Notes under the pieces: model-generated
Told to the model about the DNA's origin: nothing
What the model saw: only the letters and a program-made list of their open reading frames with translations
Databases searched by the model: none
Translations under genes and position numbers: made by a program
From: Nocardioides alcanivorans
Lineage (GTDB): Bacteria > Actinomycetota > Actinomycetes > Propionibacteriales > Nocardioidaceae
Assembly: GCF_021555175.1 (NCBI RefSeq)
Contig: NZ_JAKGRW010000024.1
Coordinates: forward strand, 1 to 64,000
Reading direction: 5' to 3'
DNA: 64,000 bases
In this document: positions 26,442 through 37,190 of the stretch, piece by piece
Layout: each line of letters starts with the position of its first letter
How positions within the stretch are numbered: the first letter of the stretch is position 1

Positions 26442-27392
26442 TTACTCCACGAGCACCTGTGCCTCTCCGACGGTGATCTCGACTGACCTCTGCAGGCCGT
26501 CGAGGCGGATGGTTCCGGTCTGTCCGGCGCCCTCCCACGTGATCACCCACGACGACGTCGCCGTCACCGTGTAGGTGCCACCGGGCTCTCCGGCGCTCGA
26601 CTTCGTGTAGACGTGACCGCAGTCCGGTGACGGCTTCTTGCCGTAGGCGGCCTTGTACGGCGTCCCTGGCGTGCGGCACTCGACGGTGGTGCCGTCGCCC
26701 ATCTGCCAGGCCACATTCTGGACGTTCGCTGTCGCGGTGATCGTGATGCCACCCGCGCTGGCCGTTGCGGTGATCGGCCCATAGGTGTGCTCGTCAGGAT
26801 TCGCCGCCCACATCCATACCGGCATCCCGACCAACCCGATCCGGTTCGCCCCGGGCTGCGGGGTGATGCCGACGTCGATCGCACGTAGAGCCATGTCGTC
26901 GATGGCGAGTTGGGCGACGTCGCGGGGGTTCGGGCCGGCGCCCGAGTTCTCCGGGGGATTGTCAGCCCAGATGTGGATCAGCAGATCGGTCTGTGGCTGG
27001 TAGCAGTCGTAGACCGCCCCATCGCCAGGTTCATGCCCTTTCCATGCGGGATCACCGGCGGGCGGTTGAGGATCGAGGAGTCGGATGTAGCAGCGGTAGC
27101 TGTTCGACCAGTAGCCATACTCCGACGTGCAGGGCACGGGTCCCGGTGGCGGCTTGCTGATGCCCTGCTTCGTGCCGTCCCAGTAGCAGCTCTGACCGGA
27201 ACCGGTGTCCTTCGGGCCGTCGTCGACGTTCTCGCTGCCCGGCACCTCGACGACCACCCACACCAGGCACTTGCCAGTGGTCGGGTGCGTCTGCTGACAG
27301 ACGGTCTTGGAGTCGGCGACGGCCGGTGAAGCAGCGATGCCGATCAGGCACCCGACGAGGAGGGGCAGTAGCGCGAGGATCCGCGTACTCAC
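26442..27392 (-). CDS. Secreted protein of the Tad/conjugation module
   Basis: A 316-residue exported protein with a signal peptide (RILALLPLLVGCLIGIAASP, cleavage near AVA-DS). Several Cys pairs (VCQQTHPTTGKC, SCYWDG, RCYIRLLD) imply disulphides outside the cell. The C-terminal third resembles a PKD-like beta sandwich: AWQMGDGTTVECRTPGTPY, then GHVYTKSSAGEPGGTYTVT. Homologues in actinobacterial mobile elements are annotated only as hypothetical. The GTG at 27392 overlaps the lipoprotein stop (GTGA). Confidence 0.65.
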   Translation of the reverse strand: MSTRILALLPLLVGCLIGIAASPAVADSKTVCQQTHPTTGKCLVWVVVEVPGSENVDDGPKDTGSGQSCYWDGTKQGISKPPPGPVPCTSEYGYWSNSYRCYIRLLDPQPPAGDPAWKGHEPGDGAVYDCYQPQTDLLIHIWADNPPENSGAGPNPRDVAQLAIDDMALRAIDVGITPQPGANRIGLVGMPVWMWAANPDEHTYGPITATASAGGITITATANVQNVAWQMGDGTTVECRTPGTPYKAAYGKKPSPDCGHVYTKSSAGEPGGTYTVTATSSWVITWEGAGQTGTIRLDGLQRSVEITVGEAQVLVE

Positions 27393-28006
27393 CCGGCGCA
27401 CGGGGTCTTCTCCAGGTCTTCGCCGCCGGCGACGCGCCAGCCAGTGTCGGGATCGGTGTCCCAGGTGTAGTTCGCGACGGTCAACCGTGTCCATCCGCGG
27501 TCAGCTCGGTCAGCGGGAACCATCGACTTGCCGGAGGCATCGACAACATTGACGTCACTGACGTCCCAGCAGACATCGATCGTCACCGACGGGACGCGTC
27601 CGGCATTCGGTTCCGAGTTGTCCAAGCTGACCGACTGCACCTTGGCCTCGACGATCTCCGTGTCACCACGCTGCTGGGTTCCGGTAGCTCGCTCGCTCGT
27701 CAGGAAGTTCTTCTGGGCCGAGAGCTGGGTACTGATCGCGACCTCCTCCAGGCGGTCGAGAGCGACCGCGTCGTCCTGGAGCAACAGATCGGTGAGCGCG
27801 TAGTAGTCACCAACGGTGACTTCGGCCGCAGCGGCTGCGGACTCCTCTGGAGTTCCTGGTGTCGAGGGTGCAGCGCTGGTCGGAGAAGACGCACTGGGGG
27901 TCGGCTTCGGCGCTGGCTCGGCGTCGGAGTCCGAGCCGCAGGCAGCCACCGCGGCGAGCAGAAAAACTGCCGTCGCGACCGAGAACGTTCCGGAGAATTT
28001 CGTCAT
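27389..28006 (-). CDS. Secreted lipoprotein, first gene of the Tad operon
   Basis: A 205-residue lipoprotein: signal peptide ATAVFLLAAVAACGSDSD with the lipobox AAC, a long Ser/Pro/Thr linker, then a compact domain (DYYALTDLLLQDDAVALDRL, later WDVSDVNVVDASGKSMVP) that looks like an NTF2-type fold of the kind found in accessory proteins of transfer systems. The fold is my guess from size and pattern. An ATG at 28006 begins the signal peptide; one at 28027 is possible. Confidence 0.65.
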   Translation of the reverse strand: MTKFSGTFSVATAVFLLAAVAACGSDSDAEPAPKPTPSASSPTSAAPSTPGTPEESAAAAAEVTVGDYYALTDLLLQDDAVALDRLEEVAISTQLSAQKNFLTSERATGTQQRGDTEIVEAKVQSVSLDNSEPNAGRVPSVTIDVCWDVSDVNVVDASGKSMVPADRADRGWTRLTVANYTWDTDPDTGWRVAGGEDLEKTPCAG

Positions 28007-28107
28007 GGCCGAGTCCGTCCGCCCCACCGGGAAGGTCCCGGGAGAGCAGTCGACGGCGCCCCGATAGCGGTCCCATCGAGATCACCGCCTGCAACTATTG
28101 AGCCAGT

Positions 28108-28166
28108 CAAATGTGATCTGCGCAACATTTGTTCCTCCTGTGTGCACCTCATCGACCAGGTGCACA
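28108..28166. other. Two tandem inverted repeats, candidate oriT
   Basis: CAAATGT/ACATTTG (28108-28114 and 28125-28131, loop 10) is followed nine bases later by TGTGCACCT/AGGTGCACA (28141-28149 and 28158-28166, loop 8), both perfect. They lie in a 286-base non-coding interval between the Tad operon and the original start of the MobF relaxase at 28293. MobF relaxases nick next to inverted repeats close to their own gene, so this is the best place for an origin of transfer. Regulatory use is the alternative. Confidence 0.5.
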
Positions 28167-28292
28167 GCCATTGCCTAACCGCCCGCATTCGCTTGGAATC
28201 GACTGCTTCGCAGCCTCCCGCTCAATCCGGTCACACCTCTGGCACAGCGAGGGGAACAGCCGGCGCACCTTGTGTTCGAGGAGGTGAACCGC

Positions 28293-28317
28293 GTGACGGT
28301 TTCGATGCGGAAAATGA
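28293..28317 (+). pseudogene. Detached 5' end of the relaxase gene
   Basis: GTG at 28293 with GAGGAGG seven bases upstream opens VTVSMRKM and is cut by the ISL3 element. The codon after AAA continues on the far side at 29758 (ATGACCCCTGG), so these eight codons are the original start of the relaxase at 29757. Confidence 0.8.
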
Positions 28318-29752
28318 GGCGCTCCTGACATACCTGTGGGTGCTTGAGCGCGTCTGAGAGAGCCGCACGCCGCTTCCTGTCTAGGTTTCTGAGTTGTCTA
28401 GAAACAGCAACCAGGCGCAGGAGAGCGGCGTGCGTGATGTCAGCCTATGGCGGAGTCTTCTTGGCGTCGAGAAGACGGTCATTGAGCGGGTCGAGTTCGA
28501 CGAGGATGCCGACGCTTTGGTGGCGCACGTGCGGCCGGCGAGCCGGTATCGGGGACGGTGCGGACAGTGCCGACGACCGTGCTGCAGGTACGACGCTGGT
28601 CCGGGCCGGCGTCGGTGGCGGGCGCTGGATCTGGGCACCACGATCGCGTTCCTCGAGGCGGACAGCCCACGCGTGAAGTGCCCTGCCCATGGCGTGGTGG
28701 TCGCGCACGTCCCCTGGGCTCGGCACGACGCCGGACACACCCTGGCCTTCGACGACCAGGTCGCCTGGCTGGCTACCCGGGCATCGAAGACGACCGCTAC
28801 GCAGTTTATGCGGATCGCGTGGCGCACCGTCGGAGCGATCATCTCGCGGGTGTGGGCCGACATCGACGCCCAGCACGACCGTTTGGCCGGGCTACGGCGG
28901 ATCGGGATCGACGAGATCAGCTACAAGAAGGGCCACAAGTACCTGATGGTCGTGGTCGACCACGACACCCGACGACTGGTGTGGGCTGCGCCGGGCCGCA
29001 ACTCGGCCACGGTGCGAGAGTTCTTCACCCTGCTCGGGGAGGAACGCTGTGCCCAGATCACCCACGTGTCGGCGGATGGCGCTGATTTCATCGACTCGAT
29101 GGTGGCCCAGATGTGCCCCAACGCGGTGCGCGTCGCCGATCCCTTCCACATCGTGAAGTGGGCAACCAACGCCCTCGACGAAGTGCGCCGTGAGGCGTGG
29201 AACGACGCCCGTCGTCAAGCCCGCTCCGAACCCAAGCGCGGACGCGGCAGGCCGCCAGCAGACGCGCCACCACGCCCAGGCAGTGAACGGGCCAAATCGC
29301 TGAAGGGTGCCCGGTATGCGTTGTGGAAGAACCCCGAGGACCTCACCGAGAATCAACAGTTCCTGCTGTCCTGGATCGCGACCAGTGACCCGAAGCTGTA
29401 CCGGGCCTACCTACTCAAGGAAGGCCTGCGTACCGTGTTCCGACTGCCTCACAAGGCCGCCGTCATCGCGTTGGACCGGTGGATCGCCTGGGCCCGTCGC
29501 TGCCGGATCCCGGCGTTCGTGAAACTCGCCAAGAGCATCGTCAAACACCGGCCCCGGATCCTCGCCGCCATCGAGCACAACCTGTCCAACGGGCTCATCG
29601 AATCAACCAACACCAAGATCCGACTCATCACCCGGATGGCCTACGGATTCCACTCCGCCGACGCCCTCATCGCCCTGGCCATGCTCAAACCTCGGCGGCC
29701 ACCGACCCGCCCTCCCAGGCCGCAACTGACCCACAGAAGAGTCAGGAGAGCC
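28318..29752 (+). mobile_element. ISL3-family insertion sequence
   Basis: A 1435-base element. Left end GGCGCTCCTGACATACCTGT (28318 on) and right end, read inward, GGCTCTCCTGACTCTTCTGT form imperfect 24-base inverted repeats. Both sides carry the 8-base target duplication GAAAATGA (28310-28317 and 29753-29760), the duplication size of ISL3. The element holds one transposase. A hairpin, CGCACGCCGCT with AGCGGCGTGCG (28362 and 28424), spans the start region of the transposase and may restrain its expression. Confidence 0.92.
28394..29729 (+). CDS. tnpA: ISL3-family transposase (frameshifted at 3' end)
   Basis: A transposase of about 445 residues. The zinc-like N-terminus has CGQCRRPCCRYD and VKCPAHG; the DDE core has RRIGIDEISYKKGHKYL (first Asp), HVSADGADFIDSMV (second Asp) and LSNGLIESTNTKIRLI (Glu). 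The frame slips at 29687-29690: AMLK would be AMLNLGGHRPALPGRN ending at the TGA 29727-29729 if one base is removed. The TTG at 28394 is the likely start. Confidence 0.88.
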
Positions 29753-29756
29753 GAAA

Positions 29757-32700
29757 ATGACCCCTGGCCACGGCTGCAACTACCTGCTCAAGAGCGTCGT
29801 CGTCGGCGACGGCAACCGCTCGCTGAGAACTCCGATGACCCGCTACTACGCCGAGGCGGGCACACCGCCAGGCGAGTGGATGGGCTCCGGCGTGACCGAG
29901 TTCGGCAACGGCCAACTCGCGTCAGGGGCCGAGGTGACGCCCGCGCAGTTGGAGCTCCTGCTAGTCCACGGCCGTGACCCAGTGACGGGGGAGCAGCTAG
30001 GGCGGGCGTACCCGACGTACCCCTCTATTCAGGAGCGGATCGCCAAGCGACTTGGGGCCATCGACAGTTCGTTCACCAGTGAAGCGCGCGCGACAGAGGT
30101 TGCCCGGATCACCCACGAAGAGGAAGCCCGCGGGCCGAAGACCGCGGTCTCCGGATTCGACCTCACCTTCAGCGTCCCGAAGTCAGTGTCTGTGCTGTGG
30201 GGCCTCGCCGACGCAGACACCCAGAAACGACTCGTCGAAGCCCACCACGAGGCGGTCGCCGAGGTGCTCGCATTCTTCGAACGCGAGGTCGCAGTCACCC
30301 GTGCAGGAGCCAACGCACGCAACGGAGCCGTCGCCCAACACGAAGTCGCTGGCGTCGCCGCCACCGCCTACGACCACTGGGATTCCCGCTGTGGCGACCC
30401 GCAACTCCACACCCACGTCGTGGTGTCCAACAAGGTCCGCACCGTCTACGACCAGAAGTGGCGCAGCCTCGACAGCATCCCGATCCACCGCAGCGTCGTC
30501 GCGATCTCCGAGCACTACAACGCAGTCCTCGCCGACATCCTGACCCAACGATTCGGAGTGCAGTGGAACAGGCGTGACCGCGGCGCCGACCGCAACCAGG
30601 CACTGGAGATCACCGGTGTCAGCGAAGAACTGCTCGCTGAGTTCTCCAACCGCTCCCGCGAGATCGACATCGAGACCGACCGCCTCATCGAGGAGTACGC
30701 CGTGACCTACGGTCGCCGGCCATCGCCGAAGACCATCGTCGAACTCCGGGCGACCGCCACCATCGCCACCCGACCTGAGAAGGAACTGCATTCACTCGCC
30801 GAGCTCACCGACGGCTGGCGCCAACGGGCCGAAGCCCTTCTGGATGCGGGATCGACAGAGTGGGCACGTGGCATCACGACTGGAGCCTCCGCCCCAACCC
30901 TCCGTGCCGAGGATGTGCCTCTCGACCTGGTGGCGAGGATTGGCACGCAGGTCGTCGGGGTCGTGGGGAGAAGCGCTCCACCTGGCGGCATTGGAATCTA
31001 TGGGCAGAAGCATCCCGGCAGACGATGGAGTGGCGCTTCACCACACCACGGGACCGTGAAGCCGTTGTGGGCATGGTCGTCGACGCAGCAACCAAGGCCT
31101 CACTGCGCCTGACGCCACCCGAGCTGGCCACTAGCCCCGACGCGTTCCGCCGGGCCGACGGCTGCAGCCGGTTCCGGCCCCAACACTCCACAGTGTTCAG
31201 TTCGGCCGACCTGCTTGCAGCCGAAGACCGGTTGCTCGTGCGGGCAAACACCCGAACAGCCCCCACCCTCAAGCCGTCGCTGATCAAGGCCGCCGTCAGC
31301 CGAGGCGTCCTCGGTCACCGGCTCACCGAAGGACAAGCCCAAGCACTAACAAAGATCGCCGGATCCGGCCGACAGGTCGACCTCCTCGTCGGACCAGCCG
31401 GCGCCGGCAAAACCACAGCCATGCGCGCCCTCCACACAGCCTGGACTTCCGCCCACGGCTCCAGATCAGTGGTCGGCCTAGCTCCGTCCGCCGCGGCTGC
31501 GCAGGTGCTGGCCGACGACCTCGGCACCGCATGCGACAACACCGCGAAGTGGCTCCACGAACACGACCACGGACGAGCCGAGTTCAAACCGGGTCAGCTC
31601 GTGATCATCGACGAAGCAACACTCGCCGGCACCCACACTCTGGACAAAATCACCGGACTCGCCACCGAGGCAGGCGCGAAAGTCCTGCTGGTGGGGGACT
31701 GGGCACAACTGCAATCCGTTGATGCAGGTGGAGCGTTCTCGATGCTGGCCGAGGCAAGCGACGACACCCCCGAACTCGTCGGGATCCTGCGCTTCGACCA
31801 CGACTGGGAAGCAGACGCCACCGCCGCACTACGGCAAGGAGACACCGACGTCATCGGCACCTACGTCCGCAACGACAGAGTCCGCGAAGGCGACACCGAC
31901 GCCATGACCGACGCCGCGTACGACGCCTGGCGACACGACATCCAAGCTGGGCTCGCCAGCGTGCTGGTCACCGAAGCTAAGGCCACTGTCGACAAGCTCA
32001 ACCAGCGAGCCAGAGCTGAACGAATCCTCGCTGGCGAGACCGAACCAGGACGAGAGGTGGAGTTGGCTGACGGCAACCGCGCCTCAACCGGCGACCTGAT
32101 CGTCACCCGCCGTAACCAACGGCACCTGCGTTCGCTCCGCGGTGGCTGGGTCCACAACGGCGACCGCTGGCGAATCACCGACGTCACGCCAGACGGCTCG
32201 GTGATCGCTGCACGCATCGATCAGAAGATCGCGGGGACGGTGGTGCTGCCCGCCGGTTACGTACGCGAACATATCGACCTCGGCTACGCCATCACCGCCC
32301 ACCGAGCCCAAGGATCCACGGTGGACACCGCCCACGTCGTCGCGTCCGGTGTGACCAACCGCGAGAACCTTTACGTTTCCATGACGCGAGGACGGAAGGC
32401 CAACACCGTTTACGTGGCCCTCGACGACCCCGACGACACCCACACCCCGCCACAAGAAGGCGACGTGACCGGTCGGACGGTGCTGTACGGCATCCTCCAG
32501 CGCTCCGGAGCCGAGTTGTCCGCCCACCAGACGATCAAAGCAGAGCAGGACCAGTGGTCTTCCATCCAACAACTCGCGGCTGAATACGAGACCATCGCCG
32601 CCGAAGCCCAGTACGACCGCTGGCTTGACCTGGTCAGCGATTGCGGCCTCGGCGAAGCGGACGTCGAACGAGCTGTTGCGTCCGAGTCCTTCGGTCCGCT

Positions 32701-33277
32701 GACCGCCGAGTTCCGAAAAGCCGAAGCCAACGGCTACGACCTCGACACGTTGCTACCCAAGTTGGTGGCGAACCGTGGGCTCGCGGACGCAGTTGACGTC
32801 GGGGCGGTCCTGATCAGTCGATTGCACCACGCGACCGCACTGCCGCGAAGGAGTGGCCGACGCCGGATCGAGCCTAAACTCATCGTCGGACTCGTCCCAG
32901 TCGCAACTGGCCCGATGGACGCGGTGGACCGACGAGCCCTCGGCGAACGCCAGCGCCAGATGGAACAGCGTGCCGTCGCGCTTGCCGATCAAGCCGTCCA
33001 GAGCAGCGAGTCCTGGCTGCGCGGCCTCGGTTCCCGTCCAGAGAGTCCAGCGGACGCCAATCACTGGATTTCCGAGGTGATGGTCGTCGCCGCCTACCGC
33101 GACCGCTACCGCATCCTCGGATCCAGTCCGCTCGGTCCGCGCCCTGTCGACGAAAGCCAGAGGTCCGACCGAGACCGGGCGCAAGCCGCATGGCGTCGTG
33201 CCGTGGAGCTCGTTCGTGTTGGCGAAGTATCTTCGCGCTCCGCGGCACCGACTGTGGGACCAAGCATCGGCCACTGA
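29757..33277 (+). CDS. MobF-type conjugative relaxase-helicase, TraA-like (ISL3-truncated start, one frameshift)
   Basis: About 1173 residues after correction. The relaxase domain starts at TPGHGCNYLLKSVVVGDGNR and has the metal-binding three-His motif near HWDSRCGDPQLHTHVVV (about residue 215). The SF1 helicase part has LLVGPAGAGKTTAM (Walker A, about residue 545), QLVIIDEATLAG (Walker B) and YAITAHRAQGSTVDT. One G is missing at 30965-30968; adding it joins GTQVVGVVG to EKRSTWRHWNLW. The ISL3 element removed only the first seven codons, and AGGAGAG inside its right end (29743-29749) lies at ribosome-site distance from ATG 29757. The protein may still work, which is inference. Confidence 0.88.
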
Positions 33278-33408
33278 GGTTTCCACAGCGGCGCGCGGGT
33301 CACGGTTGTCCCCAGGTATCGAACTTGGAGAGCGCAGCGGACTGAATCCCGACTACGCCTGAGGAACAGGCACCACCCGAGGTGCCGTTCCTCGAAAGGT
33401 CGATCGTC

Positions 33409-33801
33409 ATGATCCTCGCGCTCTCGTTCCGCCTCGCCGGAAGCATTCACCGGTACCTCTTCGCGTACGCGCCCAGCAACGTTCTGATCCGCTATCTGCG
33501 GAGCGCAACCGGTCGGAGGTGGGCATTCCCAATCTCGGCTGTACTCACCGCGGGCTACCTCGCGGCCACAGCCGGACTCACCACGATCCTCGAGGCCGGT
33601 GGCCCGGGCTGGTTCAGTCTGGTCGCGCTCACCTGCGCCTGGAACGCCATCAAGTTCGCCTGGGTTGGGGTCGCTGCGTTGGCGGCGGCGACGAGTTCAA
33701 GGGTTCGCGCTCTACTCGGACGTACCCGTCGTGCGAGGTTCGCGGATCACTCGTCGGCTGATGTCAGCGGACCCGACAAAACCGGGATCACCTTCGGTTA
33801 G
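33409..33801 (+). CDS. Small membrane protein downstream of the relaxase
   Basis: A 130-residue protein with at least two hydrophobic spans (AFPISAVLTAGYLAATAGLTT, and SLVALTCAWNAIKFAWVGVA) and a basic C-terminus. Homologous small proteins follow TraA-type relaxases in many actinobacterial plasmids and are sometimes labelled sulfate permease, a name the sequence does not support. The ATG at 33409 follows GAAAGG; a GTG at 33382 would add nine residues. Confidence 0.65.
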   Translation: MILALSFRLAGSIHRYLFAYAPSNVLIRYLRSATGRRWAFPISAVLTAGYLAATAGLTTILEAGGPGWFSLVALTCAWNAIKFAWVGVAALAAATSSRVRALLGRTRRARFADHSSADVSGPDKTGITFG

Positions 33802-33855
33802 GCTGGTCCATACCCAGTTAAATCCGGTTTCGCTGATGCGAGAGGTCGCGCCGAC

Positions 33856-34047
33856 ATGTCTGAACCTTGGTTGTCCGCCGACGACATCGCTGCCCATCTG
33901 GGTGTCACGAAAGACACGGTCTACGCGTGGATCTCTGACAAGGCGATGCCAGCTCACAAAGTTGGGCGCTTGTGGAAGTTTCAGGCCAGCGAGATCGACG
34001 AGTGGGTCCGGCGTGGCGGAGCAGCGGCGCCGGAGTCGAGCTCATGA
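33856..34047 (+). CDS. Excisionase-family helix-turn-helix protein of the R-M operon
   Basis: A 63-residue MerR/excisionase-type HTH protein: WLSADDIAAHLGVTKDTVYAW holds the HTH and HKVGRLWKFQASEIDEWVRRG the wing. GAGAGG precedes the ATG. It is 55 bases before the methyltransferase and probably regulates the operon. Similar HTH genes often lead type I-like or methyltransferase-containing defence operons. Confidence 0.8.
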   Translation: MSEPWLSADDIAAHLGVTKDTVYAWISDKAMPAHKVGRLWKFQASEIDEWVRRGGAAAPESSS

Positions 34048-35534
34048 GACAGGTCTTGTCGGTGGTCTCTGCTCTGATGAGCTTCATGGAAGTAGGAAAC
34101 TCATGGGTAAGTTGAGCCTGAAGGCCGTCGAGGACCGTGTCGCGCCCCTTGCGGGCCGCGACATTTACGATCGCGAGTTCATCTTCGATCTGCTTCTGGC
34201 CTACGGGAAGCCGCAGGGCAACGTCACCCGGCTACGTAACGGATCACTCAGCGTCGCCGTCGACCCGAGCACCGAGGTGGCGCAGAAGAACGTCGTCTAC
34301 TTCAAGGAAACTACCGGCGACCCTCTCGCTGTAGCCGACGAGTTGAAGACCTCGCCCGCGGTGGTGCGCTACAGCACCAGGTTCGTGATCGTCACCGACT
34401 ATGCCGAGGTCGTCGCCACCGACACGAAGACCGGGGAGACGATCGGGTTTCCGATCCACGAGATCGACCAGCACTTCACGTTTTTCCTGCCTTGGGCAGG
34501 CATGGAGAAGGCGCAGTATGTCGCCGAGGCCCATGCAGACGTCAAGGCGGCCGAGCGCATGGGCAAACTCTTCGACGAACTCCTCGGCGCGAACCCGGGA
34601 ATGCTCGATACGGCGGGTGGCCGTCACGCGCTGAACATCTTCTTCACCCGGCTGCTGTTCTGCTTCTTCGCCGAGGACACCGGCATCTTCGCCGACAACC
34701 AGTTCACCAACGCCGTCGGTTCCCACACTCAGACAGATGGATCGGATGTTGCCGAGTTCCTCACTGACCTATTCACCTCGCTCGACACGGAACGCGTTGA
34801 GGATAAGCCCAAGCACCTGACAGCGTTTCCCTACGTGAATGGTCGCCTGTTCACGATGTCGGCGGAGCATGTCGTACCGCGATTCACGAAGAAGGCTCGC
34901 GAACTGCTGGTCGAGTCGGGGACACTGATCTGGCGCGAGATCAACCCCGACATTTTTGGGTCGATGTTCCAGGCCATCGTCACTCCGGGCAGGCGTTCTG
35001 ATCTGGGACAGCATTACACATCGGTGCCGAACATCCTGAAGACGATCGAGCCCCTCTTTCTCGACGGGCTGAAGGACCAGTTCGGCGCCGGGTTCGGCTC
35101 CGCCAAGAAACTTGAAGCCCTGCTGACGCGGATTAGCGAGATCAAAGTTTTTGACCCAGCATGTGGATCAGGCAATTTCCTCGTCATCGCGTACAAAGAG
35201 CTGCGTCGCTTGGAGCACGCGATCCTGGAACGTCTCGCCGACCTTGATCAGAGACATCAGGTGCTCTACGCCGAGTCGAAAATCAGCATTGAAAACTTCT
35301 TTGGTATCGAAATCGACGACTTCGCCGTCGAGGTCGCGATTCTCTCGTTGTGGATTGCTAAGCATCAGATGAACAGTGAGTTCAAGGACAAGTTTGGCGT
35401 CTCTATCCCGCTGATCCCGCTGAAGGAGACCGGGCAGATCCAGCAGGGCAACGCCATTACAAGCGATTGGTTTGTGGCCTGCTCGAACGGAATTTCCGAC
35501 GAGACATACGTACTCGGAAACCCGCCTTACCTAG

Positions 35535-37190
35535 CCCGGATTGTTCACGGCGCTCGGGTGTGATCGGCGCGTAGAAGCACGGAAGTGCCTGCCCAGCAGG
35601 GGAAACTTGTGATTGCGACGTCCCAAGTTCTCCGAGTTGGAAGGCACTCCGTAGGTGAAGCGTACTTCGTGGTCTGCCGGTCTGTCGGTGTCCGCTGATG
35701 GTGTCGGCGTGGTGGCCCACGCGGGCAGCGTCGCGACTCGGCTCCTGGCCGACCGGACCGGCCTGACGGGCGAGTTGTCCAAGGTGATGATCCGCCGCAA
35801 CTTCAACCCTGGTCATGACCGCGGCCGGGTGCTGGCCGATGTCGCGGTGATGCTGGCCGATGGTGGTGAGGCGATCGCCGACATTGACGTGCTGCGCCAC
35901 CAGGCCGGCGTGCTGGGCCCGGTCGCGTCGCCGCCGACGGTGTGGCGGACGCTGGACGAGGTCACCCCGGGTCGGTTGACGAAGATCCAGAAGGCGCGAG
36001 CCCGGGCCCGCCGCCACGTCTGGACGCAGTTGCCCGGCGGCGTGCCGGCCAGCCGGGTCGCCGGGAGCGATCTGGCTGAGGACCTGATCGTGCTCGATGT
36101 CGACGCCACGATCGTGGTCAGTCACAGCGAGAAGGAGAGCGCGGCGGCCACGTTCAAGCGGACCTTCGGATTCCACCCGCTCGGGGTGTGGTGCGACAAC
36201 ACAGAGGAGTTCCTCGCCGCCAAGCTCCGTGCGGGGAACGCTGGGTCGAACACCGCGGCCGACCACATCGAGGTGCTCACCGAGGCAATCGCCCAGGTCC
36301 CCGGCAGCCACCGCCGCAAGCTGCTGATCCGTTCCGACGGCGCTGGTGCATCACACAAGCTGCTGGACTGGCTCACCGAGCAGAATCAGGTCCGCGGCCG
36401 CAGCGTGGAATACAGCGTGGGGTTCGCGATCACCGAGAAGCTCCGCGACGCGATCGACCTGGTCCCGAAGAAGGTCTGGGCCCCGGCGCTCGATGCCGAC
36501 GGCGCGATCCGTGAGGGCGGCGATGTTGCCGAACTCACCGGCCTGCTCGACCTCACGAAGTGGCCGACCGGGATGCGCGTCATCGTCCGCCGCGAACGCC
36601 CGCACCCGGGTGCGCAGCTGTCGCTGTTCGAGGAGCGCGACGGCTGGCGATACCAAGCCTTCGTCACCAACACCACGACCGGGCAGCTCGCCTTCCTCGA
36701 AGCCCGCCACCGCGCCCATGCCCGGGTCGAGGACAGGATCCGGCACGCCAAGGACTCCGGCCTGGGGCGGTTCCCGTCAAGGAAGTTCGACATCAACGAG
36801 GTCTGGCTTCTGCTGGTCCAGATTGCCGCGGACCTGACCGCCTGGACCAGGTTGCTCGCACTGACCGGCGACGCGAAGGTCCTCGCGGCGTGTGAGCCGA
36901 AGGCGCTGCGCTACCGCTTCCTGCACGTGCCCGCCCGGCTCACCCACGGCGCTCGTCGACGACGGCTCCGGATCCCGGACTCGTGGCCGTGGGCGACTGC
37001 GATCGTCGCTGTCTTCGCGAACATCGCTGCGATCCCACAACCCGCCTGACCAGACCCTCCCGACCACGACATCACCACCCGGAGAACCGCAGACCGGCCG
37101 CGCCAGCCGGACCGTCGTCGTACCTGCGGACCATCACCGACTCACCTCACGCAGCGATGCCGTGGCCGCCGGCGCCATGAAAGACCGGGG
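35535..37190 (+). mobile_element. IS1380-family insertion sequence
   Basis: A 1656-base element. Left end CCCGGATTGTTCACGGCGC and right end, read inward, CCCCGGTCTTTCATGGCGC are imperfect inverted repeats. The target duplication CTAG lies at 35531-35534 and 37191-37194; four bases is usual for IS1380. It carries one intact transposase and interrupts the methyltransferase gene. Confidence 0.9.
35655..37049 (+). CDS. tnpA: IS1380-family transposase
   Basis: A 464-residue DDE transposase, intact. It begins KRTSWSAGLSVSADGVGVVA, has the first catalytic Asp in EDLIVLDVDATIVVSHSEKE (about residue 150), the second in LLIRSDGAGASHKLLDWL (about residue 220), and the Glu near ARVEDRIRHAKDSGLGRFP (about residue 360). 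A GTG at 35655 is the likely start. Confidence 0.93.
   Translation: MKRTSWSAGLSVSADGVGVVAHAGSVATRLLADRTGLTGELSKVMIRRNFNPGHDRGRVLADVAVMLADGGEAIADIDVLRHQAGVLGPVASPPTVWRTLDEVTPGRLTKIQKARARARRHVWTQLPGGVPASRVAGSDLAEDLIVLDVDATIVVSHSEKESAAATFKRTFGFHPLGVWCDNTEEFLAAKLRAGNAGSNTAADHIEVLTEAIAQVPGSHRRKLLIRSDGAGASHKLLDWLTEQNQVRGRSVEYSVGFAITEKLRDAIDLVPKKVWAPALDADGAIREGGDVAELTGLLDLTKWPTGMRVIVRRERPHPGAQLSLFEERDGWRYQAFVTNTTTGQLAFLEARHRAHARVEDRIRHAKDSGLGRFPSRKFDINEVWLLLVQIAADLTAWTRLLALTGDAKVLAACEPKALRYRFLHVPARLTHGARRRRLRIPDSWPWATAIVAVFANIAAIPQPA

Noticed and set aside
33409..33801. Name 'sulfate permease' used for similar proteins
   Set aside because: The product is a 130-residue protein with about two helices, too small for any permease.
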